Assembly (NCBI RefSeq): GCF_000176235.1
Contig: NZ_ACZV01000004.1
Location: 1,116,001-1,180,000, forward strand
Direction of reading: 5' to 3'
Source of the DNA: Vibrio orientalis CIP 102891 = ATCC 33934
GTDB taxonomy: Bacteria; Pseudomonadota; Gammaproteobacteria; Enterobacterales; Vibrionaceae
DNA length: 64,000 bases
The notes beneath the pieces were generated by a model. That model saw nothing but the letters and a program-made list of their open reading frames with translations, was not told where the DNA came from and did not search any database. This document shows positions 52,287-61,732 of the stretch, one piece after another. Within the stretch, counting starts at the first letter, position 1; every line of letters begins with the position of its first letter. The position numbers were made by a program, and so were the translations under genes.

Positions 52287-53531
52287 ATGGAAATGATGTT
52301 CAAACTCCCTCTTATTACGGCACTGAGTTTACTCCTTGTCGGTTGCGGTCAACTCATGTCACTGCGTTCTGATCTGAAGACGGTTGATAGCATCTACGAA
52401 GAGTTTAGTATTCATGTTCCTGAGGCAGATAAGAAACAACGCCATATCATCGTCCAACTCAGTTCTCTTGATAAACAAAGCGTCCTGATGGTCAACTCAA
52501 TGGAAAAAGTCGACCAAGCTTCCTTGCCCTCTTTTTTCGATTTAGCAGACTCTATTTTTATCTTCCAAGATCAAAACCTCGACTTTACCTATCAACTTGA
52601 CGAACCCAGTTACCTGTTTGAAAAAGATAATCTGGTCGACAATCACGTTCTGCTCACACCGTCACTGCGACTAAGCCAAGGAATCCCTGCCCTTAAAGGT
52701 TTATCGGTCATACCCTATTTAGAACTCAAAGTTGAACAAGAACGCGTTGGCCGCGTAGTGACGCTAAACAACACTGCTTTTTCCAAAAACGCCAAAGAAA
52801 TGGGCATGTGGCAGCCGATGAAGTTTATCGAGCAAGACTATGCCGGTATTTTCTTCTTAGAGGAGTACAGCCCAGAAAAAATACCAGTGTTGTTTATTCA
52901 TGGGATGGGCGGCAGCGCTCAAGACTTTGCAGAGATGATTCACCATCTTGATCGGGATAAATATCAACCATGGTTAGTGAATTACCCTTCTGCGTTGTCG
53001 CTGACTTTCTTATCTCATTCTGTAGCCGGTATGATGAGGCAACTCAAGCAACAACATGATTTTCGCCCCGTTCATATCGTCGCGCATAGTATGGGAGGGG
53101 TTTTAACGCAGCGATATTTGAATGTTTGTAGTGTGGGCAACCGCTGCAATTCGATTCAATCGTTCACCTCCATTGCTTCACCATTTGGGGGAGTCCCATC
53201 TGCCGAGTCCGGAGTGAGATATTCTCCTGTCGCGATGCCATCATGGACAGGCATAATGCCAAACGGCCATGCGATTAAAAACCTTTTCCCAACCGATATA
53301 AACGGCCTACGTCCACCACACTTATTAATCTTTGGTTATAACAAAGGCGCAGGAGATATTGGGGCCAGCAGCGATGGAACCATCTTATTGAGCAGTCAAT
53401 TGAGACAAGAAGCACAACTACAAGCTGAAGCTATTTATGGCTTTAACTACAACCATAGCGATATTCTCCGACAGGCGGAGGTGTACACTAAGATCGATAG
53501 CTTCTGGCAGCAAGTGGAAGGTAAGCAGTAA
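52287..53531 (+). CDS. Lipoprotein of the alpha/beta-hydrolase (lipase-like) fold
   Basis: 414 residues. Signal peptide with lipobox LLVGC (Cys ~20). An N-terminal ~190-residue region of unknown fold precedes the alpha/beta-hydrolase domain: oxyanion motif FIHGMGGSAQDF, nucleophile elbow AHSMGG, a later Asp and His (NHSD) completing the triad. It likely hydrolyses an ester of lipid or small acyl substrate at the inner face of the outer membrane. A weak hairpin follows. Confidence 0.8.
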   Translation: MEMMFKLPLITALSLLLVGCGQLMSLRSDLKTVDSIYEEFSIHVPEADKKQRHIIVQLSSLDKQSVLMVNSMEKVDQASLPSFFDLADSIFIFQDQNLDFTYQLDEPSYLFEKDNLVDNHVLLTPSLRLSQGIPALKGLSVIPYLELKVEQERVGRVVTLNNTAFSKNAKEMGMWQPMKFIEQDYAGIFFLEEYSPEKIPVLFIHGMGGSAQDFAEMIHHLDRDKYQPWLVNYPSALSLTFLSHSVAGMMRQLKQQHDFRPVHIVAHSMGGVLTQRYLNVCSVGNRCNSIQSFTSIASPFGGVPSAESGVRYSPVAMPSWTGIMPNGHAIKNLFPTDINGLRPPHLLIFGYNKGAGDIGASSDGTILLSSQLRQEAQLQAEAIYGFNYNHSDILRQAEVYTKIDSFWQQVEGKQ

Positions 53532-53532
53532 C

Positions 53533-53556
53533 AGCCAGTCATGGGAATAACTGGCT
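53533..53556. terminator. Hairpin between the lipase-like gene and the converging OM protein gene
   Basis: AGCCAGT and ACTGGCT enclose a 10-base loop; T run is weak, so it may be a weak bidirectional terminator. Confidence 0.5.
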
Positions 53557-53566
53557 TTGTAAGAGA

Positions 53567-54382
53567 CTAGAACTGGTAGTTTATTTCAACTCGTTGATTG
53601 CCTTCTTTAAGCGACTGATCTTGAGTCCAGTTAGCAAAATAGCGCACATTAAATCTCGGCGTAAATTGATAAGAGAGTGATACTTCATTGGCTAACACGT
53701 CGCTCTTTCCTTGACCGAAGGCGGATTCCATAAAGTCATCCGAACCTGCTATCGCGGTTAACCACATTGGGTTGTAGTTCAACCAAAGCTTATCCGTGAT
53801 AGCAAGTTTACTGTACATCCCAACCACGCCATATACACCGGGTATGGTATAGCCAACCGTCCTATCAATGGGATAGCTTCCTGATTCGGTATCTAATGTG
53901 GTGTCCACCTGACCATTGTTGACTCGTACACCCGCTCCGGCCAATGGATAGAGTTGTAGCGCCCCCCACTTTGGCAAAGCTTGAATGACGCTATACGACG
54001 TATCTAGCAGCTCTTTCTCGACGTTATAGTTCATATCTAACTGCGCACCGCGGCCATTGGTAGTATCGACACTAAAGTTGCGAATGCGCACGCTATCAAT
54101 AGAATCGTCACGCTGGCTTGAGCCACTCCAACCTAACTGTTCACCCGCAATGCCTTTTACTTCAATGATGTTCATCGCCATAGTGTCAGGATTGCCAGTG
54201 TCATAGCTTTGACCAAGTTTTAGGTTTAGGCCTTTATCCGATACACCAAATCCTCCTTGAGTGTACACAGCTAATGGGTCCGACATGTCTTGTACTTGGT
54301 CTGTGCTAGAATCCGTTACTTGTGCATGAGACAACGCTGAAAACAAGGTCAACGTGATAACTTTAGGGATGGGATGTTTCAT
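53567..54382 (-). CDS. Outer-membrane beta-barrel protein of unknown function
   Basis: 271 residues. Signal peptide (cleavage near SHA|QV). The mature protein has alternating hydrophobic-polar beta strands (GLNLKLGQSY, GAQLDMNYNV, EVSLSYQF, RVEINYQF) and ends in Phe, the terminal residue expected for outer-membrane barrels recognised by BAM. I do not recognise the family; no porin motif is visible. Likely a small 10-12 strand barrel. Confidence 0.68.
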   Translation of the reverse strand: MKHPIPKVITLTLFSALSHAQVTDSSTDQVQDMSDPLAVYTQGGFGVSDKGLNLKLGQSYDTGNPDTMAMNIIEVKGIAGEQLGWSGSSQRDDSIDSVRIRNFSVDTTNGRGAQLDMNYNVEKELLDTSYSVIQALPKWGALQLYPLAGAGVRVNNGQVDTTLDTESGSYPIDRTVGYTIPGVYGVVGMYSKLAITDKLWLNYNPMWLTAIAGSDDFMESAFGQGKSDVLANEVSLSYQFTPRFNVRYFANWTQDQSLKEGNQRVEINYQF

Positions 54383-54672
54383 ATCTCTCTCAGTGTTATT
54401 GATGAAAACATCAAAATCCTAAAAGCTTCGATCCAAACAATCGATAGAGCGAAGATAAACAGTCAATTTAGTCGGATTCAATTGATAATTGCTATCTATG
54501 GGTTCGAGTAGCAGCAATCAAAAAGCCCATTAAGTCATCAATCAACTTTACAATTACGCCAACACTCAGTGTCAAAGCATTACACTAGATAATAGAGATT
54601 GTGCTAAAGTCCGCCGCTGCGTTTTACCGTATCTTTATTGTTTTCAATGCTGCTAAATAAAAGGCCTCGCAT
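54383..54672. promoter_or_regulatory. Promoter region of the DEAD-box helicase and the OM protein
   Basis: 290 bp of AT-rich sequence between divergently transcribed genes. A TAGATAATAG at 54585-54594 resembles a -10 element for the helicase. No other RNA gene or repeat is visible. Confidence 0.4.
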
Positions 54673-55911
54673 ATGTCATTTTCTACTCTTTCATTCAGCT
54701 CTGAGCTTATCCACGCACTGCCTCAAGGCTTCCAAAAGCCAACTGATATTCAAGCATTGGCGATCCCTGAACTGATGGCGGGTAAAGACGTATTGGCATT
54801 GGCAAATACTGGCAGTGGCAAAACACTGGCTTATGGACTGCCATTGCTGGAAAAACTAAAAGCAGACACCAAGCAGCAAGCATTGGTTTTGGTACCAACC
54901 CGTGAACTGGCGATTCAAGTCAGCGAAGCGCTCAATCAAGTTGGTCAAACGCTAGGTCTAAATGCAGTGTGCTTATGTGGCGGCGTCGATAAAGAACTGC
55001 AACAACAAGCGTTAGCTGACAGTCCAAACATCTTGGTTGCGACAACTGGGCGTCTGGTTGATTTAGCCAATAACGGTTTGGACTTAAGCCAAGTTGATTA
55101 TCTTGTTTTGGATGAAGCTGACCGTCTACTGGATATGGGCTTTTGGCCAGATGTACAAACGATCGCATCACAAGTCTCAGCTAAGCGCCAAACCGCAATG
55201 TTCTCGGCGACCTTCTCCGATGACCTAAAGCAAAAAGCACAGCAGTTGATGCTCGCCCCAAAACAGGTCGCCGCGCATCAAGAAAACAGTACCAACCAAG
55301 ATATTGCCGAGACGCTCTATCTGGTAAATAAGGGCAGTAAAACTAAAGCCTTGATTGAACTTATCAAGCAGAATACGTGGTCACAGGTATTGGTGTTTAT
55401 TGGCGCGAAAGAGAACGCCGATGGCTTAGCGAAAAAGCTCAATAAAGCCGGTATTACAACTAACGCTTTACATGGTAATAAGAGTCAAGTGGAGCGTGAA
55501 GAAGCGTTGACTCTGTTTAAGTCGGGGAAAACAAACGTACTGATCGCAACCGATCTATTAGCGCGCGGGATCCACATCGAACAGCTTCCTGTGGTCATAA
55601 ACTTTGAACTGCCTATGCACGCCGAGACTTATGTTCATCGCGTCGGACGTACTGCTCGCGCAGGTAAACAAGGCGTGGCGATGTCTTTAGTTTGCCATGG
55701 CGAAACTGAAGCACTCAATGCCATTCGCCAGCTGACTCAACGAGAATTAGCAACACAAGACCTTGAAGGCTTTCCGGTGACAGACAAGCCGTCAACGGGT
55801 GAGAGCAAACGTGCCCCACGTGATAAGAAAGCCAACCGCCGAACCAATGCTAAAAAGAGCGTTAAGCAGTTCCAAGGTAAGCCGAAACGCCAAGCTCCGC
55901 GATCGAAATAA
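54673..55911 (+). CDS. DEAD-box RNA helicase
   Basis: 412 residues with all helicase motifs: Q motif (FQKPTDIQ), motif I ANTGSGKT, Ia PTRELA, II DEAD, III SAT, IV VLVFIGA, V ATDLLARGIH and VI YVHRVGRTARAG. RhlE-like overall. The C-terminus is short and basic (KKANRRTNAKKSVKQF...KRQAPRSK), fitting RNA binding. It unwinds short RNA duplexes during ribosome assembly or RNA decay. Confidence 0.93.
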   Translation: MSFSTLSFSSELIHALPQGFQKPTDIQALAIPELMAGKDVLALANTGSGKTLAYGLPLLEKLKADTKQQALVLVPTRELAIQVSEALNQVGQTLGLNAVCLCGGVDKELQQQALADSPNILVATTGRLVDLANNGLDLSQVDYLVLDEADRLLDMGFWPDVQTIASQVSAKRQTAMFSATFSDDLKQKAQQLMLAPKQVAAHQENSTNQDIAETLYLVNKGSKTKALIELIKQNTWSQVLVFIGAKENADGLAKKLNKAGITTNALHGNKSQVEREEALTLFKSGKTNVLIATDLLARGIHIEQLPVVINFELPMHAETYVHRVGRTARAGKQGVAMSLVCHGETEALNAIRQLTQRELATQDLEGFPVTDKPSTGESKRAPRDKKANRRTNAKKSVKQFQGKPKRQAPRSK

Positions 55912-55921
55912 CCTCTCAAGA

Positions 55922-55955
55922 AGCCACTTACGTCTCTGACGCTTTGTAAGTGGCT
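55922..55955. terminator. Terminator after the DEAD-box gene
   Basis: AGCCACTTAC and GTAAGTGGCT, perfect 10-bp arms with a 14-base loop, lacking a long T run. Confidence 0.6.
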
Positions 55956-55974
55956 CAATCCAAATCCGTTCGAA

Positions 55975-57126
55975 TTAAACTTGTACTATGTCACTCACTT
56001 CTCGGCGCGGTGACGGGGGAGTCAATTCTGACTTACCCAAACGGAACAACATTTGTACGGTTTGATTCGATGAAATTGAGTAATGCTGTTTGAACTCATC
56101 TTGTAACGGCAACATATCTGAATATTCTTGTAGGATCTGGCTCATTGGATGTTGAGCCAACCCTAGCGACGTCGTCACTAAGTTGATTCTTTGATAAATG
56201 CGCCCACATTTGACTTGCGCTAAACGACTATTTTCGTTACTCACTAATAAGCCAAAGTGAGGAGCGTTCTCTGCTGCTTTTTGCGTTGCTTTAATACCTT
56301 CTTCACCAAAACGCTTCGGGTCACTCTCGGCGTTTTCACGAGTCACAAACAGTTTTTCAGCTAACCAACGTTTCGCGCCAGAAACGCCATTTTGTGCCAG
56401 ACCAAAACCATCTCGGTGCTGAGCAAACTCATTGTCATTGAAACGGAACATGGCAATTGTCTCCAAGCTCCTTGCCGCTTGCTGCTCTTCGATCGTCATT
56501 GCTTGAGTAAGAAATTGGCTCATGGCCCCATTGTCACTCTTTGCATCAATGAACTTCATCGCGAAACCATCACCACCAGCAATGCTCTTAATACGCTCCA
56601 ATTGTTCCTCAGCTACTATATCTGGCTGATAAGGTGTCTTTGTCGATTGACGAATTGCGAGGTAACCAAACAGAGGATCGGCTTGTACCTCTGAATCGGG
56701 AATTAAGGTAATCGCTGCGACCGGCTTTTCTTCAAGACTCTGATTGTCGTACTCCCCTTGCGGAAAATACTCAACGTCAGCTCGAATACCAAAACGAGTC
56801 GCCGCAATCACTAACCCTTCAATAAACGTTCCCTGACCGATATGAATTTGACGATGAATCGGATCAGTCTGAGGTAACAGGCGCTCGGAATCCACATAAA
56901 GAAGAATCTGTTGTTGATTTGGTAAAGCTACCTTCCATGGCTGAATATTGTGTGGGTTTGCACTTAGCATTGCGTAGCTTAACAGTGTCTTTCTTATATC
57001 GTCATAGGTATGCGTCGGCCGATAAGTGGCACCATTGGATGTGTTCAACTGATTGACTAAAATTGGACTCGCCGCGAGAACAACGCCGCCTGCCCCTAAG
57101 ACTTTGATAAAATTTCTTCTGTTCAT
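55975..57126 (-). CDS. Tat-exported nitroreductase-family protein
   Basis: 383 residues from the ATG at 57126 (AGGG site); an upstream in-frame start would add residues before the Tat motif. The start NRRNFIKVLGAGGVVLAA is a twin-arginine signal peptide, so a folded flavoprotein is exported to the periplasm. The rest resembles the Acg/nitroreductase group (SANPHNIQPWKV, HIGQGTFIEGLVIAATRFGI, SLGLAQHPMSQIL). Flavin-dependent reduction is expected but a substrate is unknown. Divergent from a MarR gene, with palindromic operators between. Confidence 0.78.
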   Translation of the reverse strand: MNRRNFIKVLGAGGVVLAASPILVNQLNTSNGATYRPTHTYDDIRKTLLSYAMLSANPHNIQPWKVALPNQQQILLYVDSERLLPQTDPIHRQIHIGQGTFIEGLVIAATRFGIRADVEYFPQGEYDNQSLEEKPVAAITLIPDSEVQADPLFGYLAIRQSTKTPYQPDIVAEEQLERIKSIAGGDGFAMKFIDAKSDNGAMSQFLTQAMTIEEQQAARSLETIAMFRFNDNEFAQHRDGFGLAQNGVSGAKRWLAEKLFVTRENAESDPKRFGEEGIKATQKAAENAPHFGLLVSNENSRLAQVKCGRIYQRINLVTTSLGLAQHPMSQILQEYSDMLPLQDEFKQHYSISSNQTVQMLFRLGKSELTPPSPRREVSDIVQV

Positions 57127-57150
57127 GTTATCCCTTGCTCTGCTAGAATC

Positions 57151-57162
57151 ATTCCATGGAAT
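57151..57162. promoter_or_regulatory. MarR operator site 1
   Basis: ATTCCATGGAAT is a perfect 12-bp palindrome in the 79-bp divergent region between the nitroreductase and MarR genes. Confidence 0.75.
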
Positions 57163-57170
57163 GAATATAC

Positions 57171-57182
57171 ATTCCAAGGAAT
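57171..57182. promoter_or_regulatory. MarR operator site 2
   Basis: ATTCC-AA-GGAAT repeats site 1 with centres 20 bases (two helical turns) apart, so two dimers could bind on one face. Confidence 0.72.
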
Positions 57183-57205
57183 ATAAATCAAGGATATTCT
57201 ATAAA

Positions 57206-57661
57206 ATGTTGACAGAAAAACAGCAAAATTCATTCAAGATATTGATATCACTTGGAATAATAAATCAACTAACTGACGCCTGGTTAAGTAAGGCTTTGAC
57301 ACCTCATGGCATTAATCAATCTCAGTTCAATCTACTCAATCACTTCTCTCGTCACCCAGACAAAGAGCAGACGATCAGTCAGCTAGCAGAAGTGATGCAA
57401 ATGAATCAGCCCGGCATTACTAAGGTGGTGAACAAGCTTTCTGAGATGGATTTGATAGAGATTCGCAAAGACGATCACGATGGACGCAAAAAATGGATCT
57501 GTATTAATCAACAAGGGTTGGACAAGGTTCAAAGTGCTTTTTTTAGCTTTCTACCCACCGTTGACCAATGCTTTGAGCAATGGAATGACAAACAACTTGA
57601 GGAGATGCTTGAGCACTCTCAAAGATTACAAACTTGGTTGGATAATAATCGCAACGCTTAA
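57206..57661 (+). CDS. MarR-family transcriptional regulator
   Basis: 151 residues from the ATG at 57206; an in-frame ORF beginning at 57053 is excluded because it would run through the divergent gene and the operators. Winged helix-turn-helix: helices around QLAEVMQMNQPGITKVVNKLSEMDLIEI and a wing with KDDHDGRKKWI. Likely represses itself and the nitroreductase gene, released by a phenolic or oxidant ligand as is usual for the family. Confidence 0.85.
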   Translation: MLTEKQQNSFKILISLGIINQLTDAWLSKALTPHGINQSQFNLLNHFSRHPDKEQTISQLAEVMQMNQPGITKVVNKLSEMDLIEIRKDDHDGRKKWICINQQGLDKVQSAFFSFLPTVDQCFEQWNDKQLEEMLEHSQRLQTWLDNNRNA

Positions 57662-57675
57662 AAATGGATATAGAA

Positions 57676-57706
57676 AAGCCACGTCCTTAGCTTTGAAACG
57701 TGGCTT
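57676..57706 (-). terminator. Terminator of the MOSC gene
   Basis: AAGCCACGT / ACGTGGCTT, 9-bp perfect arms; on the minus strand it is followed by TTTT. Confidence 0.72.
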
Positions 57707-57732
57707 ATGAATTTGGTGCCATTAGAAGGAAA

Positions 57733-58425
57733 TTACCCAGCGGTGGGGCCAACTAAGCGCATTTCCCAATCTTCAACTTCGCCGGTTTCTAGGCGGCGTT
57801 CGACAAGCTTATCCCAAGAGTCGACCAGCGGTAGTTCCGCTAATTGGTTAAGTTCTTCTTTATCTAGGCAGCCCGTAAATACGGCACCCATGATGCGAGA
57901 CAGTGGCCAGTCAGGATATGGCCTTTCAACCAAAATAATCTCATCACCGGCACCGATATCACCCTGCTCCAAAACTCGGAAATACCAACCTGTTCGAAGT
58001 GTGTCTTGCACTCTTTTCGCCATATCGTTTTGATCAAAACGCACATTGAGTTTCCAGCAAGGCATACGTCCTTGAGATACTTCCAATAAGGTTGAGCCAA
58101 TGCGAATCTTATCTTTCAAGCAAATCGACTCTTCTGTCACACCATTTGAGCTAAGGTTTTCACCAAACGCACCAGCAGATTTAAAAACGGCTTTGTCGCC
58201 AATATCTTGCTGCCAGACAGAATAATGTTCGCTCGGGTAGATATGTAGGGCTTTTTGAATGCCACCATGAAAACGCGGATCACCTTGCTCGTCATTAGTG
58301 AAACCAAGTTCTGTCGCGAGCTGACGGTGCGATAAAACCTGTTTGTTGATCGCGCTGTTTGCACCATGTGCGAAAGCAACGGTTTTACCTGCTAATACGC
58401 TGTTTACGACACCTAACTTCTTCAT
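57733..58425 (-). CDS. MOSC-domain protein (YiiM-like)
   Basis: 230 residues from the ATG at 58425 (GAGGG spaced six bases), with a second ATG six bases upstream. A MOSC domain (~25-165) with FGENLSSNGV and the Cys in GRMPCWKLNVRF, which in this family coordinates molybdenum, is followed by a C-terminal 3-alpha region (LELPLVDSWDKLVERR-like). E. coli YiiM detoxifies N-hydroxylated base analogues with molybdenum cofactor. Substrate here is assumed similar. Confidence 0.8.
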   Translation of the reverse strand: MKKLGVVNSVLAGKTVAFAHGANSAINKQVLSHRQLATELGFTNDEQGDPRFHGGIQKALHIYPSEHYSVWQQDIGDKAVFKSAGAFGENLSSNGVTEESICLKDKIRIGSTLLEVSQGRMPCWKLNVRFDQNDMAKRVQDTLRTGWYFRVLEQGDIGAGDEIILVERPYPDWPLSRIMGAVFTGCLDKEELNQLAELPLVDSWDKLVERRLETGEVEDWEMRLVGPTAG

Positions 58426-58534
58426 ATTCATCCCTCTATTGCTAGCAACCTGATTGCACATTCTGACTTCATTCACTTTGTTGAGCATGATAGCCTAGTG
58501 AACATATGTCAGTGTAGAGCCGTAAGGACAACTA

Positions 58535-59347
58535 ATGACGCCAACCCGCCAAATCGATACTCACTCCGGTGTTATGACCTCAAATGAGATGATGGCTGCT
58601 AATCCTCACTCACCTGCTTTGGTAAAGACTATCAACATGCCCAAAGGTTATATCGACGCCATGCACCAACACACGTGGCATCAAGTTATCTTCCCGATCA
58701 AAGGGTTGCTGCAAACCAAAACTGACCACTACCAGCATCTTGTGCCCCATACGTCTGCGCTGTTTGTGCCTGCAGGTATTCAGCATGAATCTATTGCACT
58801 AAGCCATACGATATTTGTCGGCATTTACCTTAACCCTGTTTTCGGTACTGAGTATGAGCATCAAGTTCGAACCATCACATTGACACCGTTCTTGAATGAG
58901 TTACTACAAGAAATACGCCGCCAATGTGAAGGGCTTGTGACTGATGAAGAAGTATCTAACCTTCTCGCAGTCCTGCATGATCAAATCATGAAAGATAACG
59001 TACAGACGTTTCAGTTGTTACTACCAGAAGATAGGCGCTTAAAGCTGATATTCGAAGCGCTGACTGAGACGCCAGCATTGGATTGGTCACTCAAAGAGTG
59101 GGGAGAGAAAGTCGGTGCATCGGAACGAACCTTGTCGCGCTTGTTCTCCAAAGAGTTCAATACGTCGTTTCAGCTGTGGCGACAACAAATCAGGCTGATT
59201 TACTCACTCTCTCTGTTAGACGAGGATCTATCAATTCAAAGCATTGCCGACCAAGTGGGGTATCAAAACGACTCTTCTTACATCAAAGCGTTTAAAGTGT
59301 ATTTTGATGTCACTCCACAGCAATTTCGAGTTAATGGCCGGCGTTGA
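58535..59347 (+). CDS. AraC-family transcriptional regulator with cupin N-domain
   Basis: 270 residues. Residues ~20-110 are a cupin-like sensing domain (HTWHQVIFPIKGLLQTKT, ALFVPAGIQHES), and residues ~165-265 the double helix-turn-helix (LKEWGEKVGASERTLSRLFSKEF, SIQSIADQVGYQNDSSYIKAFK). A sugar or small-molecule ligand is typical. It is divergent from the MOSC gene, which may be a target. Confidence 0.85.
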   Translation: MTPTRQIDTHSGVMTSNEMMAANPHSPALVKTINMPKGYIDAMHQHTWHQVIFPIKGLLQTKTDHYQHLVPHTSALFVPAGIQHESIALSHTIFVGIYLNPVFGTEYEHQVRTITLTPFLNELLQEIRRQCEGLVTDEEVSNLLAVLHDQIMKDNVQTFQLLLPEDRRLKLIFEALTETPALDWSLKEWGEKVGASERTLSRLFSKEFNTSFQLWRQQIRLIYSLSLLDEDLSIQSIADQVGYQNDSSYIKAFKVYFDVTPQQFRVNGRR

Positions 59348-59372
59348 CGATAGACAGAGTGCTTGGCTTACA

Positions 59373-59405
59373 TTGAAGGAGGGATTTGCGCGAATCCCTT
59401 TCAAT
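59373..59405. terminator. Terminator between the AraC gene and the binding-protein gene
   Basis: TTGAAGG(A)GGGATT / AATCCC(T)TTCAA around a 6-base loop; serves two converging genes. Confidence 0.7.
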
Positions 59406-59426
59406 TCCGTTGGTCTAAAACGACGC

Positions 59427-60524
59427 CTATTCATTCACGCCTGAATACCGAAAAGCCTCACGCGTAAGATTATCAATTTCAGCATCACTCATTTCGTTAT
59501 GTGCCACGGTAATCCGACCTAAGTAGATTAAAGGTACCTCATTGGCACGGCCTTCCAAATGAAATTTTATGGCTTCTGCAGTCGCAACACCGAGATCATC
59601 ACTCATACGCATTGGGGTAGCATCTAACTCTCCTGAACGGATTTTTTCAATCTCTTTTGCGGTGCCTCCCCAGCCAGTGACATAAATAGGGTCAAGTTTG
59701 TCAGCGTCTCGCAGCGCACCAACCGCTCCCATTGTCATCGCAGTGTTTGCATTGTGGATCATGGTCACTTCAGGGAAATTATCCAGGATGAGTTTCACCC
59801 CATCGGCACCACCCAATTTTTGATATTGGCCAAAATGCTCATAGACGGTTAACCAATCGCCTTCCTCTTCTACACAATCAATAAATCCTTGTGAGCGCTG
59901 GGTATCTGTAATGCCCGGAATCCCTCGATTCGCAGCAAACTCGATATCTTTACCCAAATGTTTAATCACATGACCGCAAAGCACTTCTGCGCCCATACTG
60001 CTAGAAAAATCAAACCATGCATCCGGTTGAGACTCCCAGTTTTCATTAGGTGTATGGAAAGCCCATATGAACGTTTTGAAGTCATTAGAAGCCGATAGTT
60101 TTTGAATATTATTGGCTTGCAGATCCAGTTCCGACGGTCCAAAAATGACAAAGTCGTACGCTTTTTCGGCGCTCAACACCTTGTCTGCATACTGGGTTTG
60201 AAGAGAATGCTCAATTTGCTTAGATGAAAACTCGGTAATTTCATACGAAATATTCAATGCCGACAAGCGCTTAGTGAGTGCCGTATAGTTACGAACCCAG
60301 AAGTCTGAGATATCCGCACTCGGATAGATAAGTGCAATTCGGATCGTTTGCTTGGCTATGTCACTTTTGATTGACTTCGGCTCTTCGCTAACAGCAGATT
60401 GAAAATGATGGAAGATATGGCTTTTCTCATCCATATCTGATTCATGAGCTAATGCCGCTAAAGTACTAAACGAAAGAACTACTAAGAAACACTTCTTTAT
60501 TATTTTATCAACCAAGTTATCCAT
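59427..60524 (-). CDS. Periplasmic binding protein type 1 (LuxP/TorT-like)
   Basis: 365 residues from the ATG at 60524. Signal peptide to about residue 26 (LAALA). Two-lobed sugar/autoinducer-binding fold: IRIALIYPSADISDFWVRNY in the first lobe and GRITVAHNEMSDAEIDN at the end. TorT and LuxP, which signal to membrane sensors rather than transporters, have the same overall type. No ABC transporter is adjacent; a GGDEF-EAL sensor lies nearby. Confidence 0.78.
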   Translation of the reverse strand: MDNLVDKIIKKCFLVVLSFSTLAALAHESDMDEKSHIFHHFQSAVSEEPKSIKSDIAKQTIRIALIYPSADISDFWVRNYTALTKRLSALNISYEITEFSSKQIEHSLQTQYADKVLSAEKAYDFVIFGPSELDLQANNIQKLSASNDFKTFIWAFHTPNENWESQPDAWFDFSSSMGAEVLCGHVIKHLGKDIEFAANRGIPGITDTQRSQGFIDCVEEEGDWLTVYEHFGQYQKLGGADGVKLILDNFPEVTMIHNANTAMTMGAVGALRDADKLDPIYVTGWGGTAKEIEKIRSGELDATPMRMSDDLGVATAEAIKFHLEGRANEVPLIYLGRITVAHNEMSDAEIDNLTREAFRYSGVNE

Positions 60525-60610
60525 AATTGTTACCAATTGTTTGATTGTGTAATAACATTATTATAAATATATACACGCGAATTATAAGTTAAATTACACA
60601 TTATAAATTT
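60525..60610. promoter_or_regulatory. Divergent promoter region of the two binding proteins
   Basis: 86 bp, extremely AT-rich (e.g. 60548-60610 nearly all A/T); both promoters must lie here. Confidence 0.45.
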
Positions 60611-61732
60611 ATGACGATATTGATTAGGCGCTTTCTCGTACTCTTTTGTGCAATATGCATTAGCTCTTATAGCTACGCGAGCAGCAGTAGCGAAACGTTT
60701 CTTAACTACGCAAAAGCAAAAGTACAAAAAGCAGTCTCCGGTAATACGACTTGGGACGGTCCTACTAATGGACCGCAGGCAGTTTACGAAAAAAGTATTA
60801 TCTTCGTTGCATCTGATCTCAGAAATGGCGGAGTGTATGGTGTCGGAAAAGGAATGTCTGAAGCTAATTCGCATCTTGATTGGCACTTGAGATTTCTCGA
60901 CGGCGTTGGCTCCGAAGTTCGTCAAGGCGCTGCGATTCGAAAAGCGATCGGTTTTGAGCCTGACGCAATCGTTCTTGGTGGTATTGATGCCGTAAGACAT
61001 AAAGATGTCCTAAAATTTGCACAAAGCCTTGGCATTATCGTTATCGGTTGGCATGCAACAGAGTTAGCGGGTGGTAATGATGACATAGGTCTATACATGA
61101 ACATCACCACCGACCCTTTAGATGTCGCAGAAATCGCCGCGTTACTTGCTATCGTAAATTCAGAAGGCAAAGCGAACGCGCTTATTTTCACCGACTCAAA
61201 CTACAAAATAGCGACGATAAAATCAGATACCATGGCGAACACCATCAAACGTTGCGAGGACTGCGAGCTGTTGGAAGTCAACGATCTACCACTCGACAAG
61301 GTTTCAGATCTAATGCCTAAGACAATGGAAAGTCTTTGGGATAAATATGATAGAAAAATCACCCATATTTTAGCCATCAACGACCTTTACATTGATTATG
61401 CTATCCCCTCTTTAGAATCAAACCGCAAACAACGCAATCACGTTCCGAGCAACATATCAGCCGGAGATGGAAGTAAAGCGGCATATAGACGAATTAACAA
61501 CGGTGATTTTCAACTGGCTACCGTTCCTGAGCCTTTGTATTTGCAAGGTTGGCAAATCATTGACGAACTTAACCGGGCCTTTAACAGTTTAGAGCCCAGT
61601 GGTTACTCCGCTCCTGTGCATTTAGTCACTCCAGATAACGTCGACGCACTGGTTAGTCAGCAAGCCAGTGGCATTTATGATCCGCAAAACGGTTATCGCG
61701 AAGCTTATTTAAAGATTTGGAAGCCGAAATGA
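60611..61732 (+). CDS. Periplasmic binding protein paired with a GGDEF-EAL sensor
   Basis: 373 residues. Signal peptide ends near SYA (about 23). Type 1 binding fold with SIIFVASDLRNGGVYGVGKGM, PDAIVLGGIDAV, IIVIGWHATELAG and HILAINDLYIDYAIP. Its TGA overlaps the ATG of the GGDEF-EAL gene (ATGA), so the two are co-translated: the binding protein most likely presents its ligand to the sensor's periplasmic domain. No ABC permease or ATPase is present. Confidence 0.8.
   Translation: MTILIRRFLVLFCAICISSYSYASSSSETFLNYAKAKVQKAVSGNTTWDGPTNGPQAVYEKSIIFVASDLRNGGVYGVGKGMSEANSHLDWHLRFLDGVGSEVRQGAAIRKAIGFEPDAIVLGGIDAVRHKDVLKFAQSLGIIVIGWHATELAGGNDDIGLYMNITTDPLDVAEIAALLAIVNSEGKANALIFTDSNYKIATIKSDTMANTIKRCEDCELLEVNDLPLDKVSDLMPKTMESLWDKYDRKITHILAINDLYIDYAIPSLESNRKQRNHVPSNISAGDGSKAAYRRINNGDFQLATVPEPLYLQGWQIIDELNRAFNSLEPSGYSAPVHLVTPDNVDALVSQQASGIYDPQNGYREAYLKIWKPK

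Noticed and set aside
57053-57205. Extended start of the MarR gene from 57053
   Set aside because: The extension would overlap the divergent nitroreductase gene and cover the operators; the ATG at 57206 gives a normal MarR length.
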